Shown here: piece after piece, positions 4,818-5,691 of the stretch
How positions within the stretch are numbered: position 1 is the first letter of the stretch
Layout: each line of letters begins with the position of its first letter
Source of the DNA: JBBAEA01 sp041656175
GTDB lineage: Bacteria > Myxococcota_A > Bradymonadia > UBA4248
Assembly: GCA_041656175.1 (NCBI GenBank)
Contig: JBBAEA010000181.1
Span: 1-5,691, forward strand
Direction: 5' to 3'
DNA length: 5,691 bases
Notes under the pieces: generated by a model
Told to the model about the DNA's origin: nothing
The model's database searches: none
Seen by the model: only the letters and a program-made list of their open reading frames with translations
Made by a program: the position numbers and the translations under genes

Positions 4818-5691
4818 ATGAACAAAGACGAGGCGAAGAGCTCAGAGAGAACAAAGACCATAGAAGATCTGAGCGAAGAAAAACCTGAATTAGTGGTTTC
4901 CATCGCGCCGCACGTGAAGACGAAGGATTCCGTGCCAAAGATTATGTGGACAGTGATCGCGTGTTTGCTGCCACCAGTCGCGCTATCAGCACTTATTTTT
5001 GGGCCAGCGACCTTGATTTTGGCCTTAGTATCGATTTTGAGTTGCGTGGGGGTAGAAGCGATTTGCCAAAAGATGCTCAAGCGCCCAATCAAGGTTTCGG
5101 ATGGAAGCGCGGTATTAACAGGGCTATTGATCGCCATGATTATTCCGCCAGACGTGTCGTTTGCACTACCTGTTTTGGGCGCGGTGATGGCAATTTTGGT
5201 GGGCAAAGAGCTCATGGGCGGCTTGGGTTACAACATTTTTAACCCCGCGCTCCTCGCTCGCGCATTCTTGATGGCGACTTTTCCCGTTGCGATGACCTCG
5301 GCTTGGTTAGCGCCAACACCCCTTACCGATCTCGGGGCGCTCGGGCATTGGATAGCTCTGCTAAACGGTGAAAACCTTCCCTTGGCGATGCAAGCCGACG
5401 CGTTGACGGCTGCGACCCCGCTCGCGGTTTTACGCTTTAGGGGGGCTGCGGCATTCCAAGAGTTTTTTGGCGATGGGCTAGGGCTTTACGGCTCCTTCTT
5501 TATAGGTTGGCGCCCGGGTAGCATGGGCGAGACCTCTGGTTTTTTGCTCCTGTTGGGGGGGGGGGTCTTATTGATTAAACGCTATATCACTTGGCATATC
5601 CCCGTATCGATGCTTGGGATGATTGCGCTACTCACTTGGGCTTTTGGGGGAAACTCGCTGTTTACGGGCGATCCGCTGCTTGCAATACTTT
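4818..5691 (+). CDS. rnfD: Rnf electron-transport complex subunit D (3' end outside the window)
   Basis: RnfD is an integral membrane subunit of the Rnf complex, homologous to NqrB, and takes part in ion translocation. 291 codons are open to the window edge. After a charged N-terminal tail of about 24 residues comes LVVSIAPHVKTKDSVPKIMW, then SDGSAVLTGLL (94-104), GGLGYNIFNPALLARAF (134-150), DALTAATPLA and PGSMGETS (233-240), in the family's usual order and separated by hydrophobic helices. Thr200 in the AATPLA motif corresponds to the threonine that carries covalent FMN in this family. About 30 to 60 residues at the C-terminus should be missing. ATG 4818 is the first in-frame ATG after a stop and has AGGA 8 nt upstream. 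An 11-G run (5555-5565) encodes LGGGV; the frame agrees with the family on both sides of it. The gene starts 198 nt after the repaired rnfC stop, an unusually wide gap for this operon. Confidence 0.92.
   Translation, partial: MNKDEAKSSERTKTIEDLSEEKPELVVSIAPHVKTKDSVPKIMWTVIACLLPPVALSALIFGPATLILALVSILSCVGVEAICQKMLKRPIKVSDGSAVLTGLLIAMIIPPDVSFALPVLGAVMAILVGKELMGGLGYNIFNPALLARAFLMATFPVAMTSAWLAPTPLTDLGALGHWIALLNGENLPLAMQADALTAATPLAVLRFRGAAAFQEFFGDGLGLYGSFFIGWRPGSMGETSGFLLLLGGGVLLIKRYITWHIPVSMLGMIALLTWAFGGNSLFTGDPLLAIL
5555..5565 (+). repeat. Run of 11 G inside rnfD
   Basis: Eleven consecutive G bases span the end of Leu246, Gly247-249 and the first base of Val250. The next-longest G runs I saw in the rnf genes are six bases. 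Runs of this length slip during replication and are also a common sequencing error. With 11 G the frame is correct; 10 or 12 would truncate RnfD. Confidence 0.85.

Noticed and set aside
4673..5215. Long minus-strand open frame opposite rnfD
   Set aside because: It lies opposite rnfD, whose protein matches its family throughout, so it is a shadow.
4946..5242. Plus-strand open frame inside rnfD
   Set aside because: It is in a different frame from the clearly conserved RnfD sequence.

Overview
The window holds two recognisable modules and a lot of repeat-rich DNA between them. The modules are a stand-alone membrane O-acyltransferase (1035-2849, +) and the first two genes of an Rnf electron-transport operon: rnfC (3280-4619, +) and rnfD (4818 to the right edge, +). 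At the left edge the first 20 codons of a minus-strand gene are visible. Their sequence resembles the start of the expanded 'AAA-ATPase-like plus PD-(D/E)XK nuclease' family. The C-then-D order at the start of the rnf cluster and this ATPase family fit an anaerobic or facultative bacterium, probably Gram-negative and host- or sediment-associated. Verrucomicrobiota/Lentisphaerota-, Bacteroidota- or Spirochaetota-like lineages are all possible. I cannot fix the taxon from this window.

Layout: 1-60, start of the ATPase-like gene, reading leftwards, with a good ribosome binding site. 61-1034, nearly 1 kb with no convincing gene. Its left part (165-349) is a run of six short, mostly perfect hairpins, the middle holds a duplicated hairpin arm before a T run (546-592), and the right part has a 7-bp stem-loop (841-860) and a plausible sigma70 promoter (902-930). 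1035-2849, the acyltransferase with its C-terminal SGNH domain. 2850-3279, three tandem 25-bp hairpin units and a 26-bp imperfect palindrome. The palindrome resembles the one at 165-188, so a dispersed palindromic repeat family appears to flank the acyltransferase. 3280-4619, rnfC. 4620-4817, an unusually long gap with an inverted repeat. 4818-5691, rnfD without its 3' end.

Functionally, RnfC (peripheral NADH/FMN/Fe-S subunit) and RnfD (integral membrane subunit with covalent FMN) belong to one ion-pumping ferredoxin:NAD+ oxidoreductase; the remaining subunits would lie to the right. As given, rnfC carries a one-base frameshift at about 4512. It destroys the second 4Fe-4S motif, which reads perfectly in the neighbouring frame. 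rnfD contains an 11-G homopolymer. These are either sequencing errors at two sites of one operon or real lesions or slippage sites; deciding between them is the most useful check here. I found no convincing wholly new multi-gene system. The least explained material is the hairpin and palindrome repeat DNA on both sides of the acyltransferase.
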